64,000 bases of DNA from Lumbricus terrestris (GCA_949752735.1 OX457043.1:38500605-38564604), one strand, 5' to 3'. Counted from the first letter of the stretch, positions 1 through 12,060 are shown. Numbers and translations: made by a program. The notes: generated by a model from the letters alone, not told the origin.

Positions 1-439
1 CCAAGTAAGCTATTTTCAGCTCTTTATTCGCTTAAAATCTCGAAATATAGACATTTTAAATTTCGCTGCAATTGCGACGCCATATTTTGATCGTTTTTCA
101 GTAACTGACGTCATTTTTGCCAAGCTTAGCATGAAAATCGTACGCTTTCAATGCAACAACCCTTGGAAATGAAAAATGAGTAGGCCTATATACGAAGAGG
201 AGCCCCAGACATGAACTTAACCATGACCGTCTAAATTCACCACTAATAAATTCAGACGGTCGTGGCTTAAGTCGCTTAACTCGCAGAATTGGGGGAAGGA
301 CGGAAGGTCATTCCAAGAAGAGTGGTATAAATTAGCATTATTATTGTGCGAGACGGGAAGGGGCGGAACGAAAGCGGAGAGAAAAGGATGAGAGGGAAGG
401 AAGGGAATAGAAGGGAGTCAAGGGACTGAGCAACGCCGA

Positions 440-541
440 AAACCCCAGAGGGGTTGCGAACAAGACTCACAGGGCTGGTGGTCTGGGCTAAGGGATAAAA
501 ACCTAAATTTCCCGGGCAGCTTCGGGTATACCCCAGCTAGT
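440..541 (+). repeat. Repeat B 3' end fragment
   Basis: Ends CCCGGGCAGCTTCGGGTATA, CCCCAGCTAGT, matching the terminus at 23020-23048. An inverted terminus lies at 1250-1300 (ACTAGCTAGGGTACTCGGCG). Confidence 0.55.
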
Positions 542-1448
542 AATCAATAACTGCAGACGTAGGCTAGGTAAAACATACCGGTAGGCCTATATAAGCTTAC
601 TTGGTAGCGTTGGAACCAACTTATCCATATACTGCCCAAGACGGTCCTGAATTGCTGACCAGGACACAATTAGTAGGCCTATAAATTGTTATAAATAATA
701 TACAATCAATTAAGCAAGAACTAACAATTAAACCACTAAAATCTGGAAGCGATGCAGTACCGGTAACGGTTCAAGTCTTCAGGGAAAAACATTTTAAAAT
801 TTGACAGTTCAAAATTGAAAGATGGCACTGGAGAGAAACCATAATAGGCTAGTTGTACAAAAGTAGTATTTATTATTTGTACAATTATTAACAATAAGTT
901 ATACACAATAAAGTGTAATAGCCTAATATTATGATGCCTATATTATAACAGTGAATAATAGCATTATAATAATATGGCAGTAAATTATTGCAGGCTGTCT
1001 GTTCTGTTAGTTGTTAAGATTTATGAATTCTATAATCTGAGTTGCTGTAAACTGTTTCAGTTGCATAGGCCTAATTGTGAGGTGCTCCATCAGAACAAGG
1101 CACATATGTGGTAGCCTATATTTTCAAAAACGAGATTATTTCATTTTATTTTACAGCATGAAATCACGTGTCCGTCAATGCAAAAATTATTCACACATAT
1201 ATATATATCTTCAGTAGAACCTGAGATATGTTCATTTGAAGTATTATATACTAGCTAGGGTACTCGGCGTTGCCCGGGAAATTTAGGATTTGCCCCGCTC
1301 ACGGCTATCCCATTCGCAATGCAAAGTTACGCATAATATTATGACTGTTAATGTGGTTTTTGAGTTAATCTGATGCATGTTTTAGGATTATAGCCTAAGC
1401 CAGATCGATAGACTACCCAGACAATCTAGCCTAGCTATGTCAAAGGCT
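541..1448. other. Noncoding AT-rich stretch
   Basis: Contains a SINE body fragment (965-1050) and an inverted repeat-B terminus (1250-1300); otherwise no gene or repeat recognised. Confidence 0.4.
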
Positions 1449-1503
1449 GTCGTCGTCGTCGTCGTCGTCGTCGTTCGTCGTCGTCGTCGTCGTCGTCGTC
1501 GTC
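1449..1503. repeat. (TCG)n microsatellite
   Basis: Nearly pure trinucleotide run with one slip; further short runs follow at 1543-1585. Confidence 0.95.
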
Positions 1504-1637
1504 TGTTTAGTCACTTTAGTGTGTCACATGGATTGTTGTTTGGTCGTCGTCGTCGTCTAGTGTCGAGAGAATCGTCGTCGGTCGTGTTGTCTATGTCGTG
1601 CCATTAAACATAAAATTAACATCTCTAGGATTCAGTC

Positions 1638-1910
1638 GATGTCTCTCTCTCTCTCTCTCCCTCTCTCTCCCTCTCTCTCTCTTCCTCTCTCTCCCTCCCT
1701 CTCTCTCCCTCCCTCTCTCTCCCTCCCTCCCTCTCCCTCCCTCTCTCCCTCTCTCCCTCTCTCTCCTCCCCCTCCCCTCCCCCTCCCCCTCCCCCTCCCC
1801 CTCCCCCTCCCCCTCCCCCTCCCCCTCCCCCTCCCCCTCCCCCTCCCCCTCCCCTCTCCCTCTCCCTCTCCCTCCCCCTCCCCCTCCTATATATATATAT
1901 ATATATATAT
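1638..1910. repeat. CT-rich tract grading to (CCCCCT)n and (AT)n
   Basis: (TC)n, then CCCTCT variants, then uniform CCCCCT hexamers (1757-1885), then (AT)n. The long open frames here are low-complexity artefacts. Confidence 0.95.
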
Positions 1911-2101
1911 TATTTTATGGGCGAAAAAGAGGATGCTTAGGCGACGACAGTCGACGCTGTACATGTCATGTCGTCCAAATGATATCAATCTTTATGGCAG
2001 TTATAAAGACTGTCAACGACAACAACGTCCCAAACGTCATCGTCAACATATAATACAGTAGTCGCTGCCATCACCATAAACGCGTTCACGAATGAGCACC
2101 G

Positions 2102-2104
<3 letters not shown>

Positions 2105-2148
<44 letters not shown>
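2105..2148. repeat. (AT)n microsatellite
   Basis: Pure TA run; a second lies at 2748-2802 and a third at 62361-62386. Confidence 0.95.
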
Positions 2149-2150
<2 letters not shown>

Positions 2151-2744
2151 GAAGACCTACCATCGCAGTCGTAACCATTGGACTTTAGACGTTGTACATT
2201 ATAGACTTTTTACTTTTCTTTTCATAAAATTCAAGAAAAATTATACGGCATCATATTATAGGTTTATATGTAGTGTTTATGCTATCGTAGAGGCATGCAT
2301 ATCACGATTAAATCATGCTGACTTTAATGTCGAGGTCGGAAACCCGAGAATTTATAGATGCATGCTGGTGCTGGGTTTATGGTTCCTTTCCTTGTAGAGA
2401 AAGAGAAGAAAGTGCAGAGTGAGAAGGAAGACAACAGGTGCAAGAGCAGGTGCCTTGCTTAATATTCCGCTTCGTTCATTCATTACGAATATTTATATAG
2501 CGCCCCATCAGGACTTCTCCAAAGGCGCTTCTGCGCATTCGATGCATATTTCATTTGCGGCAGACTGCATTCTCTTTGACAAGAGCAAGAGCATAAAACG
2601 ATTTAAGTGTTGCCAAAAAACTTGCCGTATAAAAGAATTGCTAAGCCAGGAGATGAAAGTCTATGTGATAGCTGGAGGAGGAAGAGATGGAGTTAGAGAG
2701 GGAGAGTTGAGATGGCGTCTGTGAATAAAGTCTCGGGAGATGCG

Positions 2745-2803
<59 letters not shown>

Positions 2804-2849
2804 TAATTAACCAACGTCATGGACTCGGTGTGAAATACCTGTCACACTG

Positions 2850-3858
2850 GCAGAAGGAGCAGCAGCGAAGGAGGAGGAAGAGGAGAAGGAAGGAGGAGGA
2901 GGAGGAAGGATAAGGAAAGAGGAGGAGGAAGGAGGAGGAAGGATAAGGAAAAAGGAGGAGGAAGGAGAAGGAAGGAGGAGGAGGAAGAGGAGTAGGAAGG
3001 AGGAGGAGATGAAGGAGGAAGAAGAAGGAAGGAGGAGGAGCAGCAGCAGCAGCGAAGGAGGAGAAAGAGAAGGAAGGAGAAGGAAGGAGAAGGAAGGAGG
3101 ATGAGGAACGAGAAGGAAGGAGGAGGAAGGAGAAGGAAGGAGGAGGAAGGAGAAGGAAGGAGGAGGAAGGAGGAGGAGGAAGGATAAGGAAAAAGGAGGA
3201 GGAAGGAGAAGGAAGGAGGAGGAGGAAGAGGAGAAGGAAGGAGGAGGAGATGGAGGAGGAAGAAGAAGGAAGGAGGAGGAGGAGCAGCAGCAGCGAAGGA
3301 GGAGAAAGAGAAGGAAGGAGAAGGAAGGAGAAGGAAGGAGGATGAGGAACGAGAAGGAAGGAGGAGGAAGGAGAAGGAAGGAGGAGGAAGGAGAAGGAAG
3401 GAGGAGGAAGGAGGAGGAGGAAGAGGAGGAAGGAGAAGGAGGAGAAGAAGGAGCAGCAGCGAAGGAGAAAGAGAAGGAAGGAGAAGGAAGGAGAATGAGG
3501 AGGAGGAGGAAGGAGAAGGAAGGAGGATGAGGAAGGAGAAGGAAGCAGGAGGAGGAAGGAGAAGGAAGGAGGAGGAACGAGAAGGAAGGAGGAAGAGGAG
3601 GGAGAAGGAGGGAGGAGGAGGAAGGAGAAGGAAGGAGGAGGAGGAACGAGAAGGAAGGAGGAAGAGGAAGGAGAAGGAAGGAGGCGGAGGGAGAAGGAAG
3701 GAGGATGAGGAAGGAGAAGGAAGGAGGAGGAGGAACGAGAAGGAAGGAGGAGGAGGAACGAGAAGGAAGGAGGAAGAGGAAGGAGAAGGAAGGAGGAGGA
3801 GGAAGGAGAAGGAAGGAGGAGGAGGAACGAGAAGGAAGGAGGAAGAGGAGGAAGGATA
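2850..3858. repeat. Purine-rich GGAGGAAGGA array, 1 kb
   Basis: Strand-asymmetric purine tract of AAGGAGGAGGAAGGAG variants with higher-order repeats: a block around 2960-3120 (GGAGCAGCAGCAGCGAAGG, AACGAGAAGG) recurs at 3195-3355. Could form triplex DNA. Frames in it are not genes. Confidence 0.95.
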
Positions 3859-3903
3859 AGTTCTGTACTTCAGTTGGTAACTTAACAACTGAAGTACAGA
3901 ACT
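3859..3903. repeat. 18-bp stem-loop at end of purine array
   Basis: AGTTCTGTACTTCAGTTG and its exact inverse (3886-3903) with a 9-nt loop, directly after the GGAGGAAGGA array. Confidence 0.95.
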
Positions 3904-4584
3904 GAAGTCGACATTGACGCTCCTTCAGCGGCGAACATACGACAAAAACGTCTTCAAAAACAGCAGCAGGCTGGCGACGACGTAACTTAACTAAGGACAG
4001 CTCTGTCGGGTGTAACGAGAAGAAACATTAATTATACTTAGGTTAAGGAGATCTCTGACAACAAAACTGCACACGCAGGAAGACCGCAGAACAAAACATC
4101 AGAGAGTCTCATAACACCCCTGAAGTCAAACCTTATATAGGCCCAGTCAGTCACTATAGATGTCTCCCTAACGTCTAGCAAAGTCACTGGTCCGTGACCA
4201 TAGCCCATCCCAGGACCAGAACACTCGTGGAACCCAACAATATTGACAGAAACTCGACGGCTGCCTTCACTCAGTTTTCTGACTGAACACGTGACCTAGA
4301 CACTTTATGCGTCTAGGCCCTACAGCGTGTCCGTGTTAAATGATGGCGCTATATTATAGGGGCCTCGGCCTGTCATTGGCAATTGCACATGACAGCAACC
4401 GAACAGTCGATAGGTTCTGGTTTCCATTAGCTACACCACCATCATTGAAGGACATAATCTCCAAAGTCAGCAAAATTGCACAGAGGAAGACATATAGGTC
4501 GCACAGAATAATTAAAATTGAATTTTGCCCGGCCACAACCCCACCACACAACACCCCACCACATTCCGACGCCACCCGAGAAAT

Positions 4585-5060
4585 TTAATTTCCATCCCCA
4601 TCCCACCTCCACCCCACCCCTCCACCCCAACCCCCTCCGACCCCCACCCCCACTCCACCACCACCCCACCTCCCACCCCCACCCCACTTCTTTCCCCGCC
4701 ACCCACCCACCCCACTCCCCACCTCCCACCCCATCCCCCTCCGCCCAACCCCCACCCCTCCACCCCCACCCCAACCCCCACCCCCACCCGTCCCCCCACC
4801 CCTACTTCCAACCCCACACCCCAACCCCTCACCCGCCATCCACGCCCCCACCCCTACCTCACCCCCACCCCCAACCTCCCACCACTCGACCCCCACCCCA
4901 CCTCATCTCAGCACCCTCACCCCGCCACCCCTCACTCCATCCCACCCTCTCCACCCCACCCCTCGACCCCCAATTTAATCCCCACCCATCCACCTCACCA
5001 CCCCACTCCTCCATTCCCCACCCCCACCCCACCCCACCCACCTCGCCCACCCCCGCCTCC
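4585..5060. repeat. C-rich CCCCACC minisatellite
   Basis: About 475 bp of irregular CCCCAC/CCACCCC units without G on this strand. It yields spurious proline-rich and glycine/tryptophan-rich frames. Confidence 0.95.
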
Positions 5061-5254
5061 ACCGGTACGCGACCCGTGAAATTCGTACTGGCAAAAGAGC
5101 TGTCCTTAAACACCTCTAAAACGGTGTCAACCGCTGCTTTTATTAGTATGGAACCGAAAGACGGACTGGCAATAGCGTTTTGATCTTAAACACCTCTAAA
5201 ATGGTGTAAACCGCTGCTTTTATACGTATTAACCTACGTATGGGACCCGAAAGA

Positions 5255-5475
5255 AAAGTACTGTCATAAACCTGAGAGGGCAAGGTCCAACAGGGAAAAT
5301 GAGGGGTTTTGCCGTTCCCACCCTGGCCCCCATGGTGGCAGAGATTCTCGAACCCCACCTCTACGCGTCCGATGCCGAGACGGACACAGTATAGTGAAGG
5401 TTTGGATCGAAAAGCTCAACAACTGTGGAAGTGCATTCCGGTCAAGCAGACACACAGAATATTCTCCTTATTTAA
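5255..5475 (-). repeat. Repeat B 5' end, inverted
   Basis: Reverse of the start of repeat B: GGCAGAGATTCTCGAACCCC, GATGCCGAGACGGACACAG, GCAGACACACAGAATATTCT. It is preceded by two tandem copies (5105-5168, 5187-5252) of CTTAAACACCTCTAAAA.GG. Confidence 0.6.
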
Positions 5476-5494
5476 ATAAGTAAAGTAAATTTAA

Positions 5495-5790
5495 GTTATC
5501 CCAGCCTCCCAGGGCCGAAGGCCCGTTGGTGAGGCGTTTGATCATCGCCTTTTCTTGGCCCTTGAGCCGGCAATGGACGAATCCCAATTAAGGTCCTGGA
5601 CACGGGGCCAGTAGTTCTCCAGGACTTGCTGTTTACTTCCCAGCTTACGCTGGTACCAAAATATACTGCTTGGTGACAGAGGCACGTGTGCGTAAACAAC
5701 TTGCCCAAGGTCGTTACCCGGATTCGAACCGCAACCGCCCGCTCCGTGAGCGAGCGCGTTACTTACCGATCAGCCATCAGGTCGCTATCA
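5495..5790 (-). repeat. tRNA-derived SINE
   Basis: On the - strand: GATAGCGACCTGATGGCTGA.CGGTAAGTAACGCG, A-box-like, then GCGGTTCGAATCCGGG, a canonical B box. A non-tRNA body of about 200 bp follows. Different head from the 7412 SINE. Confidence 0.8.
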
Positions 5791-5799
5791 TATAACAGT

Positions 5800-6780
5800 A
5801 AATAATATCACGGTATATTATAATACTTCTTGTAAAATAATGATATAAACAGCGACTAAAAACATCATTTCGTCAATTTTTTCTGGAGTGGGGAAATGTC
5901 AATCCTGGGGGAACCCCATGGCAGAGACGCGTCTAGCTTTAACTGGTCCTCGAAGGCTCATGATTTTGAAGGAGATCGGAGAGGTTTGAAGTAGTTTTGT
6001 TGTTACTCTGTTTTAGGTAATGATGTCGATTTTGTGTGTATAAATTTAATACCAGGAACTACATAGACTACTTTCCAGCAGATGCTGATCGAAGAGAAGA
6101 GCGACCTTTAGCCTAGTTACAAGGTGTGATCATATAAGATAATTAGCCTAAGTAGGATGACAGATGATCATTATACATGCTTTGTACATGAAGAGTGCCA
6201 ACTTGAAGCGAAAGCTTTTGCACAGAGATTCATTTTGAGCGTGCAAGTTTTATGTCTACAATAATTAGAATTTCGGGATTTGAACAATATTTTATTAGCA
6301 ATAAATTATTTTAGACCTATAATAAGCTTACTGCAGGCCAGAAGTTGTTCGATGACCTCGATCTGTGGTCACGCTGATTCCTCCCTCTTCTCTTCTGTGC
6401 TCTGCAACTCCGGCCATGTCCTAGGTCCTCTATTACCCCCATTGAGAATGTTTCCTACTCACTCCGTCCTCGTTCTCACTGTCTCACAACCGTGAGATTC
6501 TTCATGCTGATCACGCTCTAGATGTGGTTTTCTAACACGAATGTTATTCAAATGACCTTAATTTTATTACTTTTTTCTTTTCGGTCTATCGATTTTTCTC
6601 TTCCAAATAGTTTCAGTGGTGCCTGTTATGTTTTTAGATGTATAGGCCTACTATGAATATTGAATAATTGCATGTTTCGAATTTTTATGATTGTAGGCCT
6701 ACACGTTATATTCTGTTCTCATCCAATGTTTCCGCAGTGTTTTTACAGGCGGTTCAATAAATTGCATAGGCCTGCACATT
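5800..6780. other. Noncoding stretch with faint LINE text
   Basis: Only a short frame at 6280-6495 with LCNSGHVLGPLLPP, similar to the [12 protein letters not shown] tail wording of the element at 17745. No complete feature. Confidence 0.4.
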
Positions 6781-7095
6781 TACTTACTTAAAACTCCACC
6801 TCTCGCTATCTCCCCACAGGTCTTTCACTCAAAACTGAAAACACTGCTCTTTCAAAAATCCTATCCTGATTCTTCCTCTTCTCCTCACATCCTTCGCCAT
6901 TTCAACTCTAAACATCACCCACCTTAGCCGTCCATCTATCTGCCTGACTGACTCTCCGGACTTGACCAGCTGCCTATCGATTTTGTTTTGATTGAGCGCC
7001 TGTGAATAAGCTGGTTCCCACGACTTGGCTTTTGTGGGCGCTGTAGAAGTCTCGAGATTACGATTACGATTACTTACTTACCTACTTACCTACTT
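6780..7095 (+). mobile_element. Non-LTR retrotransposon 3' end
   Basis: It contains VFHSKLKTLLFQKSYPDSSS, the usual C terminus of a metazoan non-LTR RT, then GAGCGCCTGTGAATAAGCTGGT..GTGGGCGCTGTAGAAGT and a TTACGA repeat tail. The same tail occurs reversed at 57770-57860 and partly at 47590-47655. Confidence 0.65.
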
Positions 7096-7411
7096 ACTTA
7101 CTCTGGTCTATTTACCTATCTCTCTAGTTAGTAGTTGCTAATACTTTGTCTTTGATTTCGATGGTTAGTCACGTGGTATTGTTTCTACGCCATTCAGCCA
7201 ATCATCGTCCAGATATTTAAATTCAAACTAATCGTATTTTATGGTTCACCTCTAAGAATCGAGAATTTGGTCGTGTTCGCACATGTTCGGTGGAGAGATT
7301 GAACGCTGTTTCAGAGAATTTTGCGATTTGTGAAAATTCAAAAGGTATGAATTACTATGGTAGTACAAATACAGATACATTTGGTGATAAGATATTTGTT
7401 AGTGTTATTGC

Positions 7412-7645
7412 CTGTGGGGCGGTAGAGTAATTGGATAACACGCTGGCGTAGAGAGCGAGAGGTAGCGAGTTCGAGCCCCCGTTGGGCGGACATGCTTTGT
7501 AGGCTGCTATTAGCGCCGTGTATTGCAGGCTGTCTGTTCAGTTAGTAGTTAGGTTGTTAATTAAGATTACTGCATAACTTGTACATGTCAAGCGCAATGC
7601 GTTTGCAGGCGCTCAATTAAAGAAAATATTATTATTATTATGTTT
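7412..7645 (+). repeat. tRNA-derived SINE
   Basis: The head GGGGCGGTAGAGTAATTGGA..ACACGCTGGC resembles a pol III A box, and AGCGAGTTCGAGCCCCC is B-box-like, about 45 nt apart. The body has GTAGGCTGCTATTAGCGCC and TTGCAGGCTGTCTGTTCAG, and it ends GGCGCTCAATTAAAG plus (ATT)n. It is too long and diverged to be a tRNA gene. Body copies occur at 965-1050 and, reversed, 25850-26010. Confidence 0.8.
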
Positions 7646-7949
7646 GATTGTTTGTGTTGTGCAAGAACTGTGCAAGACTGAATACGTATTGTTATCGTTT
7701 TGTGGTTCCGCTGTTTCCTTATTCAAATTGAAATCAATGTATATTTGTTGCATGATAATAATCATGACTAAGTTATAAGAACTTTTGGGCGTAACTGTAG
7801 TATCGGGGACCAAATGACGACACTAAGTCTAACATAACCGACCATCACGACGCCTAACATGACCATAACCAACCCTCACGACGCCTAACCTGATCATAAC
7901 CGACCGACACCTAGCCTAAGCCCTAAACGACCCTCATGACGCTTAACCT

Positions 7950-8948
7950 GGCGTAATTGCAGAACACGGGACGCTAGTTTTTTCAGTTTTTCTTTTTTCC
8001 CCGATTTCAGCGTTATCCTTAGTGACGATATGTCTGTCGCGCTGTGATTGGTTGAATAAAAATATACATGGATGATGGATATTTGGATACCCGTTATTGA
8101 CGTATAACTGGGTAAGCCTACTCGTTATTTATGTTTTGAAAATACAGACGTGAAAATGAATATTTTTCATATTAACGAAGTCTGTAGAAACAAAATAGTC
8201 TCTTTGGATTATTTACAGGCGCAAAAGAATAATTCACAACCACGTTTACTGTCAAAAGTGTCGAGAAGAATGTGGTTTAATAAAGGAAAACCAAAAAACT
8301 CTAATATCTTTGGGAAAACTGTCAGGCTTCGTATGGCGTTGTAGGCAGTGGCGGCGCTAGAGGGGGGCTAAGCCCCCCTAAAAAAGGTCATCAATTTTTT
8401 CCCCATGTAAAAATACAAATTTTGGACGATTTAGCCCCACAAAAACTGAAATCCTGGCGCCGCCACTGGTTGTAGGCCTAAAAGTTGCAAGCGGAGAGTC
8501 CGTGTTGTAGGATAGTTTTCTTTCCCGATCGAAGATAAGTCCTCCGAAATTCATTTAAGTCGTTTATTATTGGGCGACGCAGTCCTCTTCATAATTATAA
8601 CAATGCAACAGTTAGACATTGCAACGCACACAGCGGTAGACTTTTATCAGTTATTCAGAGACATAAGTTTGTCTCAAATCATTAAAATACGACATTTCAT
8701 TCGATTTCGCAAATATAAATTAATTCCCATGTAAATAACTACTAAGAAGTCCATTTTTAGTTAATTAATACAACGGTCAAATTAAATGACTTCCAATGGC
8801 ATTTGACTTGTTAACTCTTGTTATGTATGTTCTTTGTCTCTGTGATTACATCAATCATAATTATAAGCCACGCCTACAATATAGATTTTGTTTTGAAATC
8901 GCTAAGAAAAACTGAAAAAACTAGCGTCCCGTGTTCTGCAATTACGCC
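7950..8948. mobile_element. Inverted-repeat DNA element, GGCGTAATTGCAG ends
   Basis: About 45-bp near-perfect TIRs beginning GGCGTAATTGCAGAACACGG, flanked by CTTAACCT on both sides (7942-7949 and 8949-8956). The flanks lie in a run of related CCTAACCTGACCATAA repeats, so the duplication could be coincidental. No transposase. It contains the 123-bp MITE at 8346-8468. Weaker outer inverted repeats (about 7787-7812 and 8974-9000) of the same family enclose it. A lone end of the family is at 10882-10960. Confidence 0.75.
8346..8468. mobile_element. hAT-type MITE, 123 bp
   Basis: TIR CAGTGGCGGCGC with exact GTTGTAGG duplication (8338-8345 and 8469-8476). Internal GGGGCTAAGCCCC and AAAAAAGGTCATCAA motifs link it to the MITEs at 53328 and 55764. 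Confidence 0.9.
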
Positions 8949-9020
8949 CTTAACCTGACCATAACCAACACGTCGGTCCCTGATTCTATAGTTTCGCCAA
9001 CTTCTGCTCTGCTACTCTCC

Positions 9021-10785
9021 TATAGAGTTACCATGCGTCCGGGTTTTCCCGGACATGTCCTCTTTTTAGGCTCCTGTTCGGACGGCTTTCCAGAAATATG
9101 ACTTTTGTCCGGGTTTTCCCCGTCCGTCCATGATCGAACTTACTTTTGCGTGTTATATACTATTCTGTTCCGTAAACTAAACACGCGTTCCAGCCATATT
9201 TAGTTCAATGGTACAGTTACCATTGGACTTCCGGTTCCTGAAGCGTTTTTTAAACCAGACGCATTAACTATAACGAGAGTTATTATGCCAAACAAATTTT
9301 TTTCGAGGGCAATGGCCTCTGTTGTCACAAACCCTCGTCAAATCTGGATCCATCCATGCTACGTGATGATTTTCTATATAAATAAAAATGTAAAACGTTA
9401 CTGTTTGACATGAAGGATCTCGGAAAGTTCTTGACCGATTGTTTTGAAAATTTTCGCAAAACGTTCCATTCGAACATGAGCGGGTTTGTATAATGCATTT
9501 TGGGAAAAAGCGCAATCTTTACGACCAAAAAAACACAACTATGCGATGTTTTCGAGCGATTTTGATTTCAATTTTCACCCGACGTTGCTTCCGATTGCAG
9601 CCGTCTATTTATAGCACGTATACGTGCGCCCTTTTTATAGCGCATATATTTATCTAGCTGTTGGTTTCTACAAAATCAAGGATCTCAGTAAGTTTTTCAC
9701 CGATTGCTTTCAAATTTCCGCACAACGTTCCATTCGAATTCGAGCGCCAGGGTTTTTATATGCTTTTTTGAAAAAGGGCAATCTTTATACCACAGCTTTG
9801 CATTCCATTCCAGCGATATCGATTTAAAATTTCACACGACGTTGCATTCAAATGTGCGCGTCTGTTTATAGCGCATGTATGTAACTGTCGGTTTTTACGA
9901 AATCAAGGATCTCGGAAAGTTTTACGGACAACGGACGGGGAGGGACAAAGGAGAGGAAGAGAGGGGGTGAGTGTGGAAGGGAGGGAGAAAGGGGAGGAAG
10001 AGAGCGAGGGGAAGGGATGGAGGAAACGGGAGGGAGGGTGTGAGGCAGGGAAGGGTAGGGAAGGAAAGGGGACAGGAGGGGACAGAAGGGGTGGGAGGGG
10101 AGGGGAGAAGAGGGGAGGGGTAGGGGAGGGGGCAGAAGTAGGGCGGGTGGCAGAGGAAGGGAAGTAGGGAGTGAGTGTGGGAGAGAGTCTTTTCAGCCAC
10201 AGCAACGCGTGGCCGGGTACAGCTAGTTGTAAATAAAATAATTCAGTTTTAAATTTAACGAAAAAATTGACATAAAAATGCTGAAACGTAGGTGTTTATT
10301 TACAGATGCACTCAAAGCCTAATAGGCCTAGGCCTACACAAGTTTTCGTGCAGGTCACTATGATTGGGAAGCTGAATGCTTGACATGCGGCAGCGGAACT
10401 TTATCTCAGTCGCCAATAAGGGTGCATGTGCACTGGATATAAAGGCGCACGTCGAAACGCCGAAGCATGTTAAGAGTGTTCGGGGAACTGCATATATACC
10501 AAAGTAATGAAATTTTTCGTTACACTGGGTTCGAAAAGACGAATCTGTCACTGTTTTGTTTCTGTGTACAGTCAGTGAAGTACTGAAAATTCACTCAATA
10601 AAGTTTAAATTAAAACCATGCACAATAAGAACGAAACTTTGTGTAGTTTAACGTTACTTTTATATGTACAACACTTAACATTGGCATAGCACCATAGGAG
10701 GCCATAGGCGCCGGGTATACAGTATGGTAACCGGATGAACATTTGTGTGTCCTCTTTTTCATCTGAGCACTTATGGTAACCCTAG
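9021..10785. mobile_element. hAT-type element, GGTTACCAT ends, 8-bp TSD
   Basis: Ends read TAGAGTTACCATGCGTCCGG on the left and CTAGGGTTACCATAAG on the right (inward), flanked by exact TACTCTCC (9013-9020 and 10786-10793). Duplicated TCCGGGTTTTCCC motifs sit in the left end. No transposase is recognisable. The GC-rich repeat A (9375-10227) is nested inside. Confidence 0.82.
9375..10227 (+). repeat. Dispersed repeat A, copy 1
   Basis: Starts TATATAAATAAAAATG and ends GGCCGGGTACAGCTAGT. Two tandem diverged modules of about 260 bp (9408-9660 and 9680-9920) each contain AAGGATCTC..AAAGTT.TT.ACCGATTG and ACGTTCCATTCGAA, followed by a 250-bp purine-rich tract. An inverted partner lies at 11079-11574. 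Superfamily unknown to me; no coding content. Confidence 0.75.
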
Positions 10786-11078
10786 TACTCTCCTACATTT
10801 GATGAGATGTGCATCTAAGCTGACCTTGCTCTGTTTGTCAATATTAGCTCATCCTGGACATGTCCTTCATACTTTCCTTCAGCGTAATTGCAGTATCAGG
10901 GACCGTGTGTATCGGGGACAGAGTATGCTGATTAGGGTCAGGTTATGCGTCGTGAGCATGGGCGCCGACTCTGCGAGGCCAGTGAGTGCCCAGCACCACC
11001 AGAAATTGGCCATGCGAGGCCCGCCTATGCATGGGCACCACCAGAAATCAGCCAACAAGATATGCTTTTTATGATATT

Positions 11079-11574
11079 ACTAGCTGTACCCGGCCACACG
11101 TTGCTGTGGCTGAAAAGACTCTTTCTCCCACCCTCACTCCCTACTTCCATTCCCCTGCCTCCCGCCCTACTTCTGCCCCTACCCCTCTCCTCTTCTCCCC
11201 TCCCCTCTTCTCCCCTCCTCTCCTCTTCCGTCTCCTCCCCTTCCGTCTCCCTGTCCCCTTTCCTTCCCTGCCTCACACCCTCCCTCCCGTTTCCTCCATT
11301 TCTCCCCCTCCCTCTCTTTCTCTCTCCCCCCCTCTTCCTCCCGCTCCCTTCCCTCCCTTCCACACTCACCCCCTCTCTTCCTCTTCTTTGTCCGTCCGTC
11401 CGTCCGTCGCCATAGTTGTGTTTTTTTGGTCGTAAAGATTGCGCTTTTTCCCAAAATGCATTATACAAACCCGCTCATGTTTGAATGGAACGTTTTGGAA
11501 AATTTTCAAAACAATCGGTCAAGAACTTTCCGAGATCCTTCATGTCGAACGGTAACGTTTTACGTTTTTATATA
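11079..11574 (-). repeat. Dispersed repeat A, copy 2 (inverted)
   Basis: Reverse-oriented shorter copy: ACTAGCTGTACCCGGCCACA, a pyrimidine tract, then CCCAAAATGCATTATACAAA and CATGTTTGAATGGAACGTTT, ending at TATATAG. It has one internal module instead of two. Confidence 0.75.
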
Positions 11575-12060
11575 GATTTCTCTTTTGGCATTGCTTGTCT
11601 ATAAAAATCATTGTGTCTTTTACACATTCTCTTTTATCTCAGTTAGTGTACCTTACTATTACTCCAGGTTTACCCCATCCAGTAGTCTGAACTCCATACG
11701 AATTTGAGGAAACCTTGAAATCCTGCTCATTCGATCCGCTTCAGTCATTTTTTTTAATATGGACGAAGGTGACGATTTGAATGACCGTTTCTTTTTTACG
11801 TCTATGGTACTATTAACTCAAACCAAAGCTGCAATATTTTGGCCACATCATAAGACAGCCGCACAGCAGTATCGAGAGTAGTCTGATGACGGGTCTCGTT
11901 GAGGGAATCTGAGGACAAGATAGACCCAGGATTTTGTGACTGGACAACGTCTCGCAATGGACCGGCCTCGTAGGCACTCGCCTTCTAAATGCAACTCATG
12001 ACAGGAAACTTTGAACAATGATTATCCGTTCGTGTAGCCAACCGTCGCGATACTATAGGG

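Noticed and set aside
1598..2061. 150-residue Ser/Leu/Pro frames
   Set aside because: Translation of a CT-rich and CCCCCT array; no non-repetitive coding sequence.
2842..3888. 348-residue minus-strand frame
   Set aside because: Pure translation of the purine-rich array; no codon bias or conserved motif.
4442..5183. Pro/His-rich and Gly/Trp-rich frames
   Set aside because: Low-complexity C-rich minisatellite on both strands.
7412..7500. Functional tRNA gene
   Set aside because: A/B-box-like head but no clean cloverleaf; continues into a SINE body with an ATT tail.
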